DNA of 35,232 nt from Nonomuraea sp. MG754425 (GTDB lineage: Bacteria > Actinomycetota > Actinomycetes > Streptosporangiales > Streptosporangiaceae): NCBI RefSeq assembly GCF_021699195.1, contig NZ_SSXE01000096.1, forward strand, positions 1-35,232, written 5' to 3'. Shown piece after piece: positions 8,027-15,166 of this stretch. A model generated the notes under the pieces. The model was not told where the DNA came from, did no database searches, and saw only the letters and a list, made by a program, of their open reading frames with translations. A program made the translations under genes and the position numbers. Position 1 is the stretch's first letter. The number at the start of each line of letters is the position of its first letter.

Positions 8027-8763
8027 CCGACCTGCTCTTCCTGGTCGGTGCCGGCCTGCTGGCCGGAGTGGTGAACGCGCTGGCGGGCGGCGGGACGCTC
8101 ATCTCGTTCCCCGCCCTGCTGGCGATGGGGCATCCGGGCCTGACCGCGACCGTGACGAACGCGGTCGCGCTCTGGCCCGGCTATCTCGGGGGTGTGCTCG
8201 GCTACCGGGCCGAGTTGCGGGGGCAGCGGCGCAGGGCGACGTCGCTGTCGGTCACGGCGGTGCTGGGGGCGTGCGCGGGCAGCGCGCTGCTGCTGCTCAC
8301 GCCCGGCAAGCTGTTCGAGTCGATGGTGCCGTGGCTGGTGGCCTTCGCCAGCCTCGCCCTGCTCGCGCAGCCGTGGCTGCGCAAGCTCATCGGGGGCGAG
8401 GCGGACAGCCCGCCCAGCCGCATGGTGTTCGCCGGGGTGTTCCTCGGCGGCTGTTACGGCGCCTACTTCAACGGCGGCATGGGCGTGGTGCTGCTGACCG
8501 TGCTCGGCATGTTCCTGCACGACACCCTGCATCGCGTGAACGCCGTGCGGGCCGTGCTCGCGCTGGTCATCAGCTCGGTCTCGGTCGTCGCGTTCTCCTT
8601 GTTCGGCCCCGTGGACTGGACGGCCGCCGCGGTGATCGCGCCGGCCAGCCTGGTCGGCGGGCTCCTCGGGACCCGCCTGGCCAGGCTCATGCCCGCCAAG
8701 GTGCTCAGGGGCGTGGTCGTCGCGTTCGGCCTGGGGGTGGCCGTGGCGCTGGCTCTGCACTGA
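8023..8763 (+). CDS. TauE/SafE-family membrane exporter (probable)
   Basis: A 246-residue integral membrane protein with about seven to eight hydrophobic segments and the duplicated TauE/SafE pattern: GLLAGVVNALAGGGTLISFP near the N terminus and VFLGGCYGAYFNGGMGVVLL in the middle. Members are linked to export of sulfite, sulfoacetate or other organic anions, though many are uncharacterised. It starts inside the end of the hydrolase gene (ATGA overlap at 8023-8026), so the two are very likely made together. The coupling suggests that it exports a product released by the hydrolase. Confidence 0.85.
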   Translation: MTDLLFLVGAGLLAGVVNALAGGGTLISFPALLAMGHPGLTATVTNAVALWPGYLGGVLGYRAELRGQRRRATSLSVTAVLGACAGSALLLLTPGKLFESMVPWLVAFASLALLAQPWLRKLIGGEADSPPSRMVFAGVFLGGCYGAYFNGGMGVVLLTVLGMFLHDTLHRVNAVRAVLALVISSVSVVAFSLFGPVDWTAAAVIAPASLVGGLLGTRLARLMPAKVLRGVVVAFGLGVAVALALH

Positions 8764-8802
8764 GCCCGCCGACCCCGCGTCCCGTTCGTCAGGCCGCCGC
8801 CG

Positions 8803-9888
8803 TCAAGCCACGGTGGCCTCGATGAGGTCGTCCACCACCTCGGCGAGGTCGTTCGCCTTCGCGTACGCCCTCCGCTGCCGCATCGCGCCGGACCCCTTGC
8901 GCAGCAGCCGGTCGAGGCCCTCCTGGACGAACGTCAGGTCGCCGGCCTCGGCCAGCGCCGGACGTACGTGCTCCAGGAGGCGACCGGCCGCCACCGCCGC
9001 CGGCACGAGCGTGTTGTGCCGGACGTCGAGGCTGTCGCCCTGCAGCCCGTCGCGGGCGGCCCGCCAGTAGGCGGCCCGCAGCACCTCGGCGGGCACGGGC
9101 AGCCCCCGGTCGCCGCGCCGGACGGCGGCCAGCGCGGTGACGACCAGCGCCCGGATCAGCCCGATCAGGGTGAGGCTGTCGGCCACGTCGAGCGGCACGT
9201 CGGCCACCCTGATCTCCACCGTGGGCAGCCGCGGCGACGGGCGGGCGTCCCAGTAGACGGTCTTGGGGTCGAGCAACACGCCCGACGCCGTGAGCGTCCG
9301 CAGGGCCAGCTCGTACGCCGCGTACGACGGGAAGTAGGGCGGCGCGCCGGACACCGGCCAGCGACCCCAGCTCATCACCCTCCAGGAGGCGTAGCCGGTG
9401 TCGCGGCCGACGAAGAACGGCGAGTTGGCGGCCAGCGCGATCAGCGTCGGCAGCCAGGGTCGCAGGTGGTTTCCCACGTAGACGGCATGTTCGGGGTCGG
9501 GTACGTCCACGTGCACGTGCAGGGCGCAGATGCTGATCTCGTCCTGCAGCGCCCGGTAGAGCGTGCGGCCCTGATGGTAACGGTCGTCGTCGGTGAGCGG
9601 CGGCGGCATGACGTTGCCGAGGACGGGAATGCCGCTCGCGACGACGGCCAGGCCGCACGAGCGGGCGGCGCCGGCCACCTCCTTTCGCGCGGTACGCAGT
9701 TGTGAGCCGAGTTCGCTCAGGTCGGCGGAGGGCGGCGTGCGAGCCTCCACCTGGAACCGGGTGATTTCCTGCACCACGTCGAGTACATCCGTCGCCGCGG
9801 CCAGGACTTCGGCCGACCGGGGAGCGACGTGGCGAGTGCGGGGATCGACGATGAGGTACTCCTCTTCGATCCCGATGAGTGGAACCAT
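8803..9888 (-). CDS. Carboxylate-amine ligase, glutamate-cysteine ligase family 2 (YbdK-like)
   Basis: A 361-residue member of the GCS2 family, close in length to E. coli YbdK (372 aa). Family marks are GIEEEYLIVDP at the N terminus, FQVEARTPP, and the metal/substrate region ALHVHVDVPDPEHAVYV. Such enzymes join a carboxylate, often the gamma-carboxyl of glutamate, to an amine using ATP. The start at 9888 (MVPLIGIEEE) matches the family N terminus and has GAGGTG upstream; the frame continues to 9966 without support. It converges on the TauE gene (39-base gap) and lies 86 bases downstream of the dipeptidase gene on the same strand. Most actinomycetes make mycothiol rather than glutathione, so a true glutathione role is doubtful; substrate unknown. 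Confidence 0.87.
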   Translation of the reverse strand: MVPLIGIEEEYLIVDPRTRHVAPRSAEVLAAATDVLDVVQEITRFQVEARTPPSADLSELGSQLRTARKEVAGAARSCGLAVVASGIPVLGNVMPPPLTDDDRYHQGRTLYRALQDEISICALHVHVDVPDPEHAVYVGNHLRPWLPTLIALAANSPFFVGRDTGYASWRVMSWGRWPVSGAPPYFPSYAAYELALRTLTASGVLLDPKTVYWDARPSPRLPTVEIRVADVPLDVADSLTLIGLIRALVVTALAAVRRGDRGLPVPAEVLRAAYWRAARDGLQGDSLDVRHNTLVPAAVAAGRLLEHVRPALAEAGDLTFVQEGLDRLLRKGSGAMRQRRAYAKANDLAEVVDDLIEATVA

Positions 9889-9973
9889 GCCCACACCTCG
9901 CTGGGAGTCCAATCCTCCGTACGAGGTTGTGCCCGTACCATGCCGGGCGGAAAACCTTTTCAACAAACGGTTG
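9889..9973 (-). promoter_or_regulatory. Gap between dipeptidase and ligase genes
   Basis: Eighty-five bases. ACAAACGGTTGT lies at 9963-9974, ending at the dipeptidase stop codon, with 4-base inverted arms ACAA/TTGT reminiscent of a LacI-type site but too short to call. A local A/T-rich patch follows. No clear promoter or terminator; the two genes could be one transcript. Confidence 0.25.
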
Positions 9974-10624
9974 TCAGCGGGTGAACTCCACCGGGCCGTA
10001 GCGGGCGTGCGCGGCCTGGGTGGACATCGCCCAGTAACGGTCTCCGTACGACCAGTGCCACCATTCGGTGGGGTAGTTGACCAGGCCGGCGGGCTCCAGG
10101 GCGGCGGCGAGGAGCTTGCGGTGGGCGCGGGCGTCGTCGGAGATGTTCGGGGCGGCGGTGTAGCAGGCGCCGGAGCTCTGCTCGGGGTTGTCGTTGAGCT
10201 GGGTGCCCATGTCGTACTCGGTGCCGTCGGGGGCGCACAGGGTCAGGTCCACGGCGGCTCCGGCGGTGTGCGGGGCCACCTCCACGGGGGAGACGTAGCG
10301 GCTGGCCGCCACGTACGACTCCGCGGGCGTCAGCCCGGTGAGCGTGGCGCGGTAGCCGTCGAAGATGCGGCGCTGGGTGGCGACGGGCCGGTATCCCTCG
10401 ACGACGAGCAGGTGGTAGCCGCCGGGCAGCAGGCTCTCGGCGTGTTCGAGGCGCTGGAGCACGCCGGCGCGCAGGTGGGCGTACGCGCCTTCGTCGTCGG
10501 CCAGGCGTGGGTCGACGCGCAGCCGTCCGCGCACGTCCGCGAGCGGTTCGCCGCTCTCCTGCACGGGGATCGAGGTCACGCGGGGGTCCGAGATCAGCAC
10601 GACGTCGTTCGGGGACTGCCACAT
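9974..10624 (-). CDS. D-alanyl-D-alanine dipeptidase, VanX/DdpX-like (peptidase M15D)
   Basis: A protein of about 216 residues whose key residues match VanX: Arg in VEGYRP, zinc ligands His and Asp in APHTAGAAVDL, catalytic Glu and zinc-ligand His in PTEWWHW. These enzymes split the free dipeptide D-Ala-D-Ala; there is no signal peptide, as expected for a cytosolic enzyme. ATG 10624 is used; a TTG at 10630 is an equal alternative and neither has a clear ribosome binding site. It begins 12 bases after the ROK gene stop, so translation is probably coupled. No vanH, vanA or vanRS-type genes are near, which argues for wall turnover (D-Ala-D-Ala recycling) rather than vancomycin resistance. Confidence 0.88.
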   Translation of the reverse strand: MWQSPNDVVLISDPRVTSIPVQESGEPLADVRGRLRVDPRLADDEGAYAHLRAGVLQRLEHAESLLPGGYHLLVVEGYRPVATQRRIFDGYRATLTGLTPAESYVAASRYVSPVEVAPHTAGAAVDLTLCAPDGTEYDMGTQLNDNPEQSSGACYTAAPNISDDARAHRKLLAAALEPAGLVNYPTEWWHWSYGDRYWAMSTQAAHARYGPVEFTR

Positions 10625-10636
10625 GGGCAAGAATTC

Positions 10637-11785
10637 TCACACAGTGTCGGAGAAGACCTGCTCCCGGGCCTGTTCCAGGGCCGCCACGAGGGCGCCGCGC
10701 AGCACCGGGTTCCCGGCCACCCTGGTCGTGACCACGGTCGGGCGGCTCGGGCACACCCGGGCCACGGCCTCCTGCACCTTGGCCGCCAGGCGTTCGCCGC
10801 CGGCCCGGCCGATGTCGCCGCTGAGCACGATGAGGCCGGGGTCGAGCACGACGGTGACGGCCGCCGCGCCGAGTGCCAGCCGGGCCGCCACCGCGTCCAG
10901 GTAGCCCTCGTCGCCGCCGCGTACCAGGTCGGGCACGGTGTGGCCGGTCACGCCGTGTTCGTCGGCCAGGCCGCGCAGGGCGTCGTGGCCCACCAGTCGC
11001 TGGAACGAGCCGGTCTGCGGCCGGATGACGTCGGACGGCAGCGGCTCCCCCGGCACGGGCAGCCAGCCGATCTCGCCCGCGCCGCCGGTGATGCCCCGGT
11101 GCAGCCGGCCGCCCAGCATGACGCCGAGGCCCTGGCCGACGCCGGCCCAGATGACCACGAAGTCGTCGAACCCGACGGCCGCGCCGTGCCGGTGCTCGGC
11201 CAGCGCGACGAGGTTGACGTCGTTCTCGATGGTGACCGAGGCGCCGAGCGTCTCGCGCAGGCTGGCCAGCACGCCGACGTGCCAGGCGGGCAGGTCGACC
11301 GAGATGCGCACGTCGCCCGAGGCCGGATCGACCACGCCTCTGGTGCCGATGACGAACGCGCGCAACCGTGACAGGCTGACGTTCGCCGCGTCGCACGCGC
11401 GCTGCACGGCCGCGTGCACCGCCTTGACGGGGTCGCGGCCGTCGGAGGGATTGACGGTGATCTCGACCACTACCCTGCCTGTGATGTCCGCCACACCCAC
11501 CGTGAGGCTGTCGGGCAGCACCTCCAGCCCGGCGACGTACGCGCTCGACGGAACCACGGCGTACAGGGCGGCGTGGGGCCCCCTGCCGCCCGCGCGCTCG
11601 CCCGCGACCTCCACGAGGCCCCGTTCCTCCAGGCGCGCGAGGAGCTGACCTGCGGTTACCTTGGAGAGCCCGGTTCGCTCACCGAGCTCGGCACGGGTGA
11701 GAGGACCGTCTCCGAGGAGCAGTTCGAGCGCCGCGCGGTCGTTCAACCGGCGCAGCAACCGGGGAGTTCCCGGGTCTCGGCTCAT
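10637..11785 (-). CDS. ROK-family transcriptional repressor (first of two paralogues)
   Basis: A 382-residue regulator: MarR-like winged helix at residues about 5-75 (containing LTRAELGERTGLSKVTAGQLL) and a ROK sugar-kinase-like domain (about 85-380) with IENDVNLVALAEH and IVLSGDIG. The usual ROK zinc/sugar His in GEIGH is Trp (GEIGWLPV), and the CxCGxxGCxE zinc motif is absent. ATG 11785 has GAAGGGTG as ribosome binding site. It is divergent from the sugar importer across a gap containing a strong inverted repeat, and followed by the D-Ala-D-Ala dipeptidase. Closely related to the ROK protein at 16624-17805. Ligand probably an amino sugar or oligosaccharide; inferred. Confidence 0.9.
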   Translation of the reverse strand: MSRDPGTPRLLRRLNDRAALELLLGDGPLTRAELGERTGLSKVTAGQLLARLEERGLVEVAGERAGGRGPHAALYAVVPSSAYVAGLEVLPDSLTVGVADITGRVVVEITVNPSDGRDPVKAVHAAVQRACDAANVSLSRLRAFVIGTRGVVDPASGDVRISVDLPAWHVGVLASLRETLGASVTIENDVNLVALAEHRHGAAVGFDDFVVIWAGVGQGLGVMLGGRLHRGITGGAGEIGWLPVPGEPLPSDVIRPQTGSFQRLVGHDALRGLADEHGVTGHTVPDLVRGGDEGYLDAVAARLALGAAAVTVVLDPGLIVLSGDIGRAGGERLAAKVQEAVARVCPSRPTVVTTRVAGNPVLRGALVAALEQAREQVFSDTV

Positions 11786-11811
11786 CGGATCACCCTTCTC
11801 GTCACGATCGG

Positions 11812-11847
11812 CTAACGAGCGTTTCTTTTAAGAAAGTTTCTTGTTAG
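11812..11847. promoter_or_regulatory. Nested inverted repeat, probable ROK operator
   Basis: Outer arms CTAACGAG (11812-11819) and CTTGTTAG (11840-11847) pair with one mismatch. Inside lies TTTCTT-TT-AAGAAA (11822-11835), a perfect 6-base inverted repeat. The A/T-rich element stands out from the surrounding GC-rich DNA and lies in the divergent gap between the ROK repressor and the importer lipoprotein gene, 27 bases before the repressor start. It resembles T-rich/A-rich sites known for ROK repressors. Likely controls both directions. Confidence 0.62.
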
Positions 11848-11921
11848 TTTACCAGCATCGTTCGGATTTGACGATCAGCCTGGTGCCGACCGCAGGCCAG
11901 CACCCGGGAAGGGAGAACCCT

Positions 11922-13232
11922 GTGAGGATCGCGAAGATCACGGCCACGACGGTCACCACGGCCGCACTGGCCTTGGGCTTGGCCGCTTGTGGCTCCGGTG
12001 AGCAGCCCCCCACGTCCTCACCCAGCGCCGCCGCCTCAGGCCCCGCGTTCGCCGGCAAGACGCTGAGCGTCTGGCGGCTCGGAGACAGCAACCCGGCCGC
12101 GGCGACGTACATGGAGGAACTCAACGCCGAGTTCACCAAGCAGACCGGTGCGCAGGTCAAGCTGGAGTGGATCCCGTGGCCGCAGGTCGCGGACAAGTTC
12201 GCCGCCGCCGCGACCGGCACCGGCCCGGACGTGACCGAGATCGGCAACGACCAGGTCCCCATGTGGCAGAGCCAGGACGCCCTTGAGCCGATCACCGACA
12301 TCGCCCGCGAGGGCGACCGGTCGCAGATCCCCCAGAACCTGTACGGCTACGAGACCGTGGACAACGAGATCTACGCCGTGCCGTGGGGCGCCGGCGCCCG
12401 CGCGGTCCTCTACCGCAAGGACTGGTTCGACGAGCTCAAGATCGAGATCCCCAAGACGTGGGACGACCTCGTCGCCGCGGCCAAGAAGATCCAGGCCGAC
12501 AAGAAGGGCGTGGACGGCTTCGCCTTCAACGGCGGCTCCGACGCCAACCACCTGCTGGCGGCGTTCGCCTGGTCCGAGGGCGGCGAGTACGCCGTCAAGG
12601 AGGGCGACAAGTGGGTCGGCAAGCTCACCGAGCCCGGCTTCGCCGCGGGTTTCGCCACCTACACCGGCCTGGTCACCGACGGCCTGTCCAACAAGGCGAA
12701 CCTGACGCACGACACCACGCACATCCGCACCCGCTTCGCCAACGACAAGGTCGCGATGTACCTCACCGCCGCCTGGGACCTGTCGGGCATCGAGGAGGAC
12801 TCCAAGGGCAAGCTGAAGGGCGACAAGCTCGGCTTCTTCCCGCTGCCCGCCAAGACCGGCGGCACGGCGCCCTCCTTCTTCGGCGGCAACGACATCGCGC
12901 TGTGGGGCGGCACCCAGCAGGCCGACCTGGGCAAGGAGTACATCAAGCTGGCCACCGGCAAGACGTGGGCCGACCGCTACGCCAAGGAAGGCGGCCTGCT
13001 CCCGGTCTACCCCGACACGCTGACCGCGATGAACGAGGACCCGGCGCAGGGCCCCTTCGCCCAGGCGTTCGCCAAGGCCAAGGCCTTCCCGGCGGACCCC
13101 AACTGGTCTGAGGCCGACGCGACCAAGGCCGTGCTGCAGAACGCCGCGCGGGCCGTCATCGAGGGCAAGAAGGACGCCACCACCGCCCTCGCGGACGCCA
13201 ACAAGGAACTCGAAGAGATCCTGAACCAGTAG
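11922..13232 (+). CDS. Sugar ABC transporter substrate-binding lipoprotein (SBP family 1)
   Basis: A 436-residue extracytoplasmic sugar-binding protein. Signal peptide with lipobox LAAC, Cys23. The mature part has the family features KTLSVWRLGDSNPAA, VKLEWIPWPQVADKF, GTGPDVTEIGND and VPWGAGARAVLYRKDWFDE. The start is GTG 11922, preceded by GGGAGA at 11911-11916 and immediately giving a signal peptide; an in-frame start at 11841 falls inside the operator and is rejected. Gene order lipoprotein-permease-permease is the usual sugar importer of actinomycetes; the ATPase is absent and may be a shared MsiK-type protein encoded elsewhere. Substrate probably an N-acetylated amino sugar or disaccharide, judged from the hexosaminidase in the operon. 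Confidence 0.91.
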   Translation: MRIAKITATTVTTAALALGLAACGSGEQPPTSSPSAAASGPAFAGKTLSVWRLGDSNPAAATYMEELNAEFTKQTGAQVKLEWIPWPQVADKFAAAATGTGPDVTEIGNDQVPMWQSQDALEPITDIAREGDRSQIPQNLYGYETVDNEIYAVPWGAGARAVLYRKDWFDELKIEIPKTWDDLVAAAKKIQADKKGVDGFAFNGGSDANHLLAAFAWSEGGEYAVKEGDKWVGKLTEPGFAAGFATYTGLVTDGLSNKANLTHDTTHIRTRFANDKVAMYLTAAWDLSGIEEDSKGKLKGDKLGFFPLPAKTGGTAPSFFGGNDIALWGGTQQADLGKEYIKLATGKTWADRYAKEGGLLPVYPDTLTAMNEDPAQGPFAQAFAKAKAFPADPNWSEADATKAVLQNAARAVIEGKKDATTALADANKELEEILNQ

Positions 13233-13234
13233 CG

Positions 13235-14248
13235 ATGGCGGACACGACAACGGTCGCCCGGGGCAGGGGCTCGTCCCCGCCCCCGGGTCACCGGCGCAAC
13301 AAGAAGGGCCGTGCCGCGCGGTCGAGCGGGCTGCCGGCCTGGAGCGTCCCGTACGTGCTGCTCATCCCCGGCCTGGTGGTCATCGCGGGGCTGCTGCTGT
13401 ACCCGATGTTCCAGCTCGGCGTCATGTCCTTCCAGAAGGTCGGCCTGGCCCAGATCCGCGGGAGCAGGCCCGCCGAGTGGGTGGGGCTGGAGAACTTCGA
13501 GAAGATCTTCAGCAACGACATCTTCTGGTCGGCCCTGCGCAACAGCGTGGCGTTCGCCTTCGTCGCCGTGAGCCTCACACTGGTCGTGGGCACCGCCGTC
13601 GGCGTGCTGCTGCACCGCCTGGGCAAGAAGATGTCGCTGTTCGTGGTCGTCGGCTGCATGCTGGCCTGGGCCGTGCCGCCCGTCGCGCAGGGCGTCATCT
13701 GGCGCTCGCTCTTCGACGCCGAGGCCGGCATCGTCAACTGGGCCCTGAACCTGCTGCCCGACTGGCTGGCCGCGCCGCCGGACGGACAGGAGAGCTGGAG
13801 CGGCACCCCCTGGCTGAACGACACCGTCCCCCTCTACGTCGCGCTGGTCGTGTGCGTGGTGTGGGCGGGCTTCCCGTTCATCGCGGTCTCGGTGCTGGCC
13901 GGGCTCAAGGGCGTCCCCAACGAGCTGTACGAGGCGGCCCGGGTGGACGGCTCCGGCCCCTGGCGCACGTTCACGAAGATCACCCTGCCGCTGCTGAAGC
14001 CCGTCTTCGCCGTCCTGACAATCCTGTCGATCATCTGGGACTTCAAGGTCTTCAGCCAGCTCTACGTGCTGATGAACGGCCCGACCAACCGCGAGGGCTT
14101 CAACCTGTCCATGTTCGCCGTGGCCGAGGCGTTCCGGCCCCCGCAGAAGCTGGGGTCGGGGGCGGCGATCTCGGTGGTGCTGACGATCATCCTGCTCGTC
14201 ATCACCGTCGTGTACGTCCGGCAGATCGTGAAGCAGGAGGACATGTGA
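13235..14248 (+). CDS. Sugar ABC transporter permease (MalF/UgpA type)
   Basis: A 337-residue membrane protein with a polar, basic N-terminal tail of about 40 residues, then six hydrophobic segments. The EAA loop reads YEAARVDGSGPWRTFTKI, as in CUT1 sugar importers. Starts two bases after the lipoprotein stop; only weak ribosome-binding sequence, so coupling is likely. It forms the channel with the following permease. A segment at about 167-195 between helices is long and hydrophilic (DGQESWSGTPW), a variable loop in this family. Confidence 0.92.
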   Translation: MADTTTVARGRGSSPPPGHRRNKKGRAARSSGLPAWSVPYVLLIPGLVVIAGLLLYPMFQLGVMSFQKVGLAQIRGSRPAEWVGLENFEKIFSNDIFWSALRNSVAFAFVAVSLTLVVGTAVGVLLHRLGKKMSLFVVVGCMLAWAVPPVAQGVIWRSLFDAEAGIVNWALNLLPDWLAAPPDGQESWSGTPWLNDTVPLYVALVVCVVWAGFPFIAVSVLAGLKGVPNELYEAARVDGSGPWRTFTKITLPLLKPVFAVLTILSIIWDFKVFSQLYVLMNGPTNREGFNLSMFAVAEAFRPPQKLGSGAAISVVLTIILLVITVVYVRQIVKQEDM

Positions 14249-15096
14249 CCCCGCTCGCCCGCAAGAGGCTCGGCAAGATCCTCCTGAACACGGCCGGGAT
14301 CGTGGTCTTCGTCTACGCCGTCTTCCCCGTCTACTGGATGGTCGCCACCGGCTTCAAGGCCAACGACCAGATCTTCACCACCGAGTTCATCCCGTTCCCC
14401 ACGCACTTCACCCTGGAGCACTTCGAGCGGGTGCTGACCGAGGGCGTGGCGAACAACTCCATCTGGCTCTACCTGCGCAACAGCGCGATCGTGGCGCTCG
14501 GCACCGTGTTCGTCGGCTCGGCCTTCGCGCTGCTGTCGGCCACCGCCATCGCCCGCTTCAGGTTCAAGGGACGCGGCACCTTCCTGGTCGTGCTGCTGAT
14601 CGTGCAGATGTTGCCGGCGGAGGGCCTGCTCATCCCGCTGTACATCATGGTCAAGCGGGCCGGGCTGGGCGACCAGCTCCTCGGGCTGATCGTCACCCAG
14701 GTGGCGCTGACACTGCCGTTCGGCGTGTGGATGTTGCGCACGTTCGTCGCGGCGGTGCCCAAGTCGCTGGAGGAGGCCGCCTGGATCGACGGGGCCGGGC
14801 GCATGACGACCTTCTGGAAGGTGCTCTTCCCGCTGGTCGCGCCCGGACTGGTGGCGACGAGCATCTTCTCGTTCATCACCGCCTGGAACGACCTCATCTT
14901 CGCCCTGTACCTGATGTCGGGGTCGGAGGGGTACACGATGCCGGTCGCCCTGCAGTACTTCTTCGGGCAAAAGGGCGTCGACTGGGGCGCCATCATGGCC
15001 GGCTCGACGCTGATGACGATCCCGGTCGTGATCTTCTTCCTGCTGGTGCAACGCCGCATGGTCTCCGGCCTGGTCGCCGGTGCCGTGAAGGGCTGA
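14245..15096 (+). CDS. Sugar ABC transporter permease (MalG/UgpE type)
   Basis: A 283-residue permease with six predicted membrane helices and the EAA loop LEEAAWIDGAGRMTTFWKV. The GTG at 14245 overlaps the previous TGA (GTGA) and has a perfect AGGAGG at 14235-14240, which fixes the start; the frame is open far upstream but that is shadow of the MalF-like gene. The N terminus (KILLNTAGIVVFVYAVFPVYWMV) is typical. No ATPase gene follows. Confidence 0.92.
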   Translation: MTPLARKRLGKILLNTAGIVVFVYAVFPVYWMVATGFKANDQIFTTEFIPFPTHFTLEHFERVLTEGVANNSIWLYLRNSAIVALGTVFVGSAFALLSATAIARFRFKGRGTFLVVLLIVQMLPAEGLLIPLYIMVKRAGLGDQLLGLIVTQVALTLPFGVWMLRTFVAAVPKSLEEAAWIDGAGRMTTFWKVLFPLVAPGLVATSIFSFITAWNDLIFALYLMSGSEGYTMPVALQYFFGQKGVDWGAIMAGSTLMTIPVVIFFLLVQRRMVSGLVAGAVKG

Positions 15097-15113
15097 CACA
15101 TCACGAATTTCCC

Positions 15114-15136
15114 GTACGGTGCCGCCGGTGCCGTAC
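15114..15136 (+). other. Short hairpin between permease and GH3 gene
   Basis: GTACGG (15114-15119) and CCGTAC (15131-15136) are perfect 6-base arms around an 11-base loop, in the 70-base gap before the hydrolase gene. GGTGCC is also directly repeated here (15118-15123 and 15127-15132). No T-run follows. It could moderate read-through or mRNA decay; function unproven. Confidence 0.35.
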
Positions 15137-15166
15137 CCGACCTTGCCGGAAAACGGATGAGGAGCC

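Noticed and set aside
9963..9974. ACAAACGGTTGT as a LacI operator before the ligase gene
   Set aside because: Arms of only four bases, it ends on the preceding stop codon, and it is unlike the two strong operators at 31921 and 31977.
9974..10630. VanX-like gene as part of a vancomycin-resistance cluster
   Set aside because: No VanH dehydrogenase, D-Ala-D-Lac ligase or VanRS two-component genes are in the window; the gene is coupled to a ROK repressor instead.
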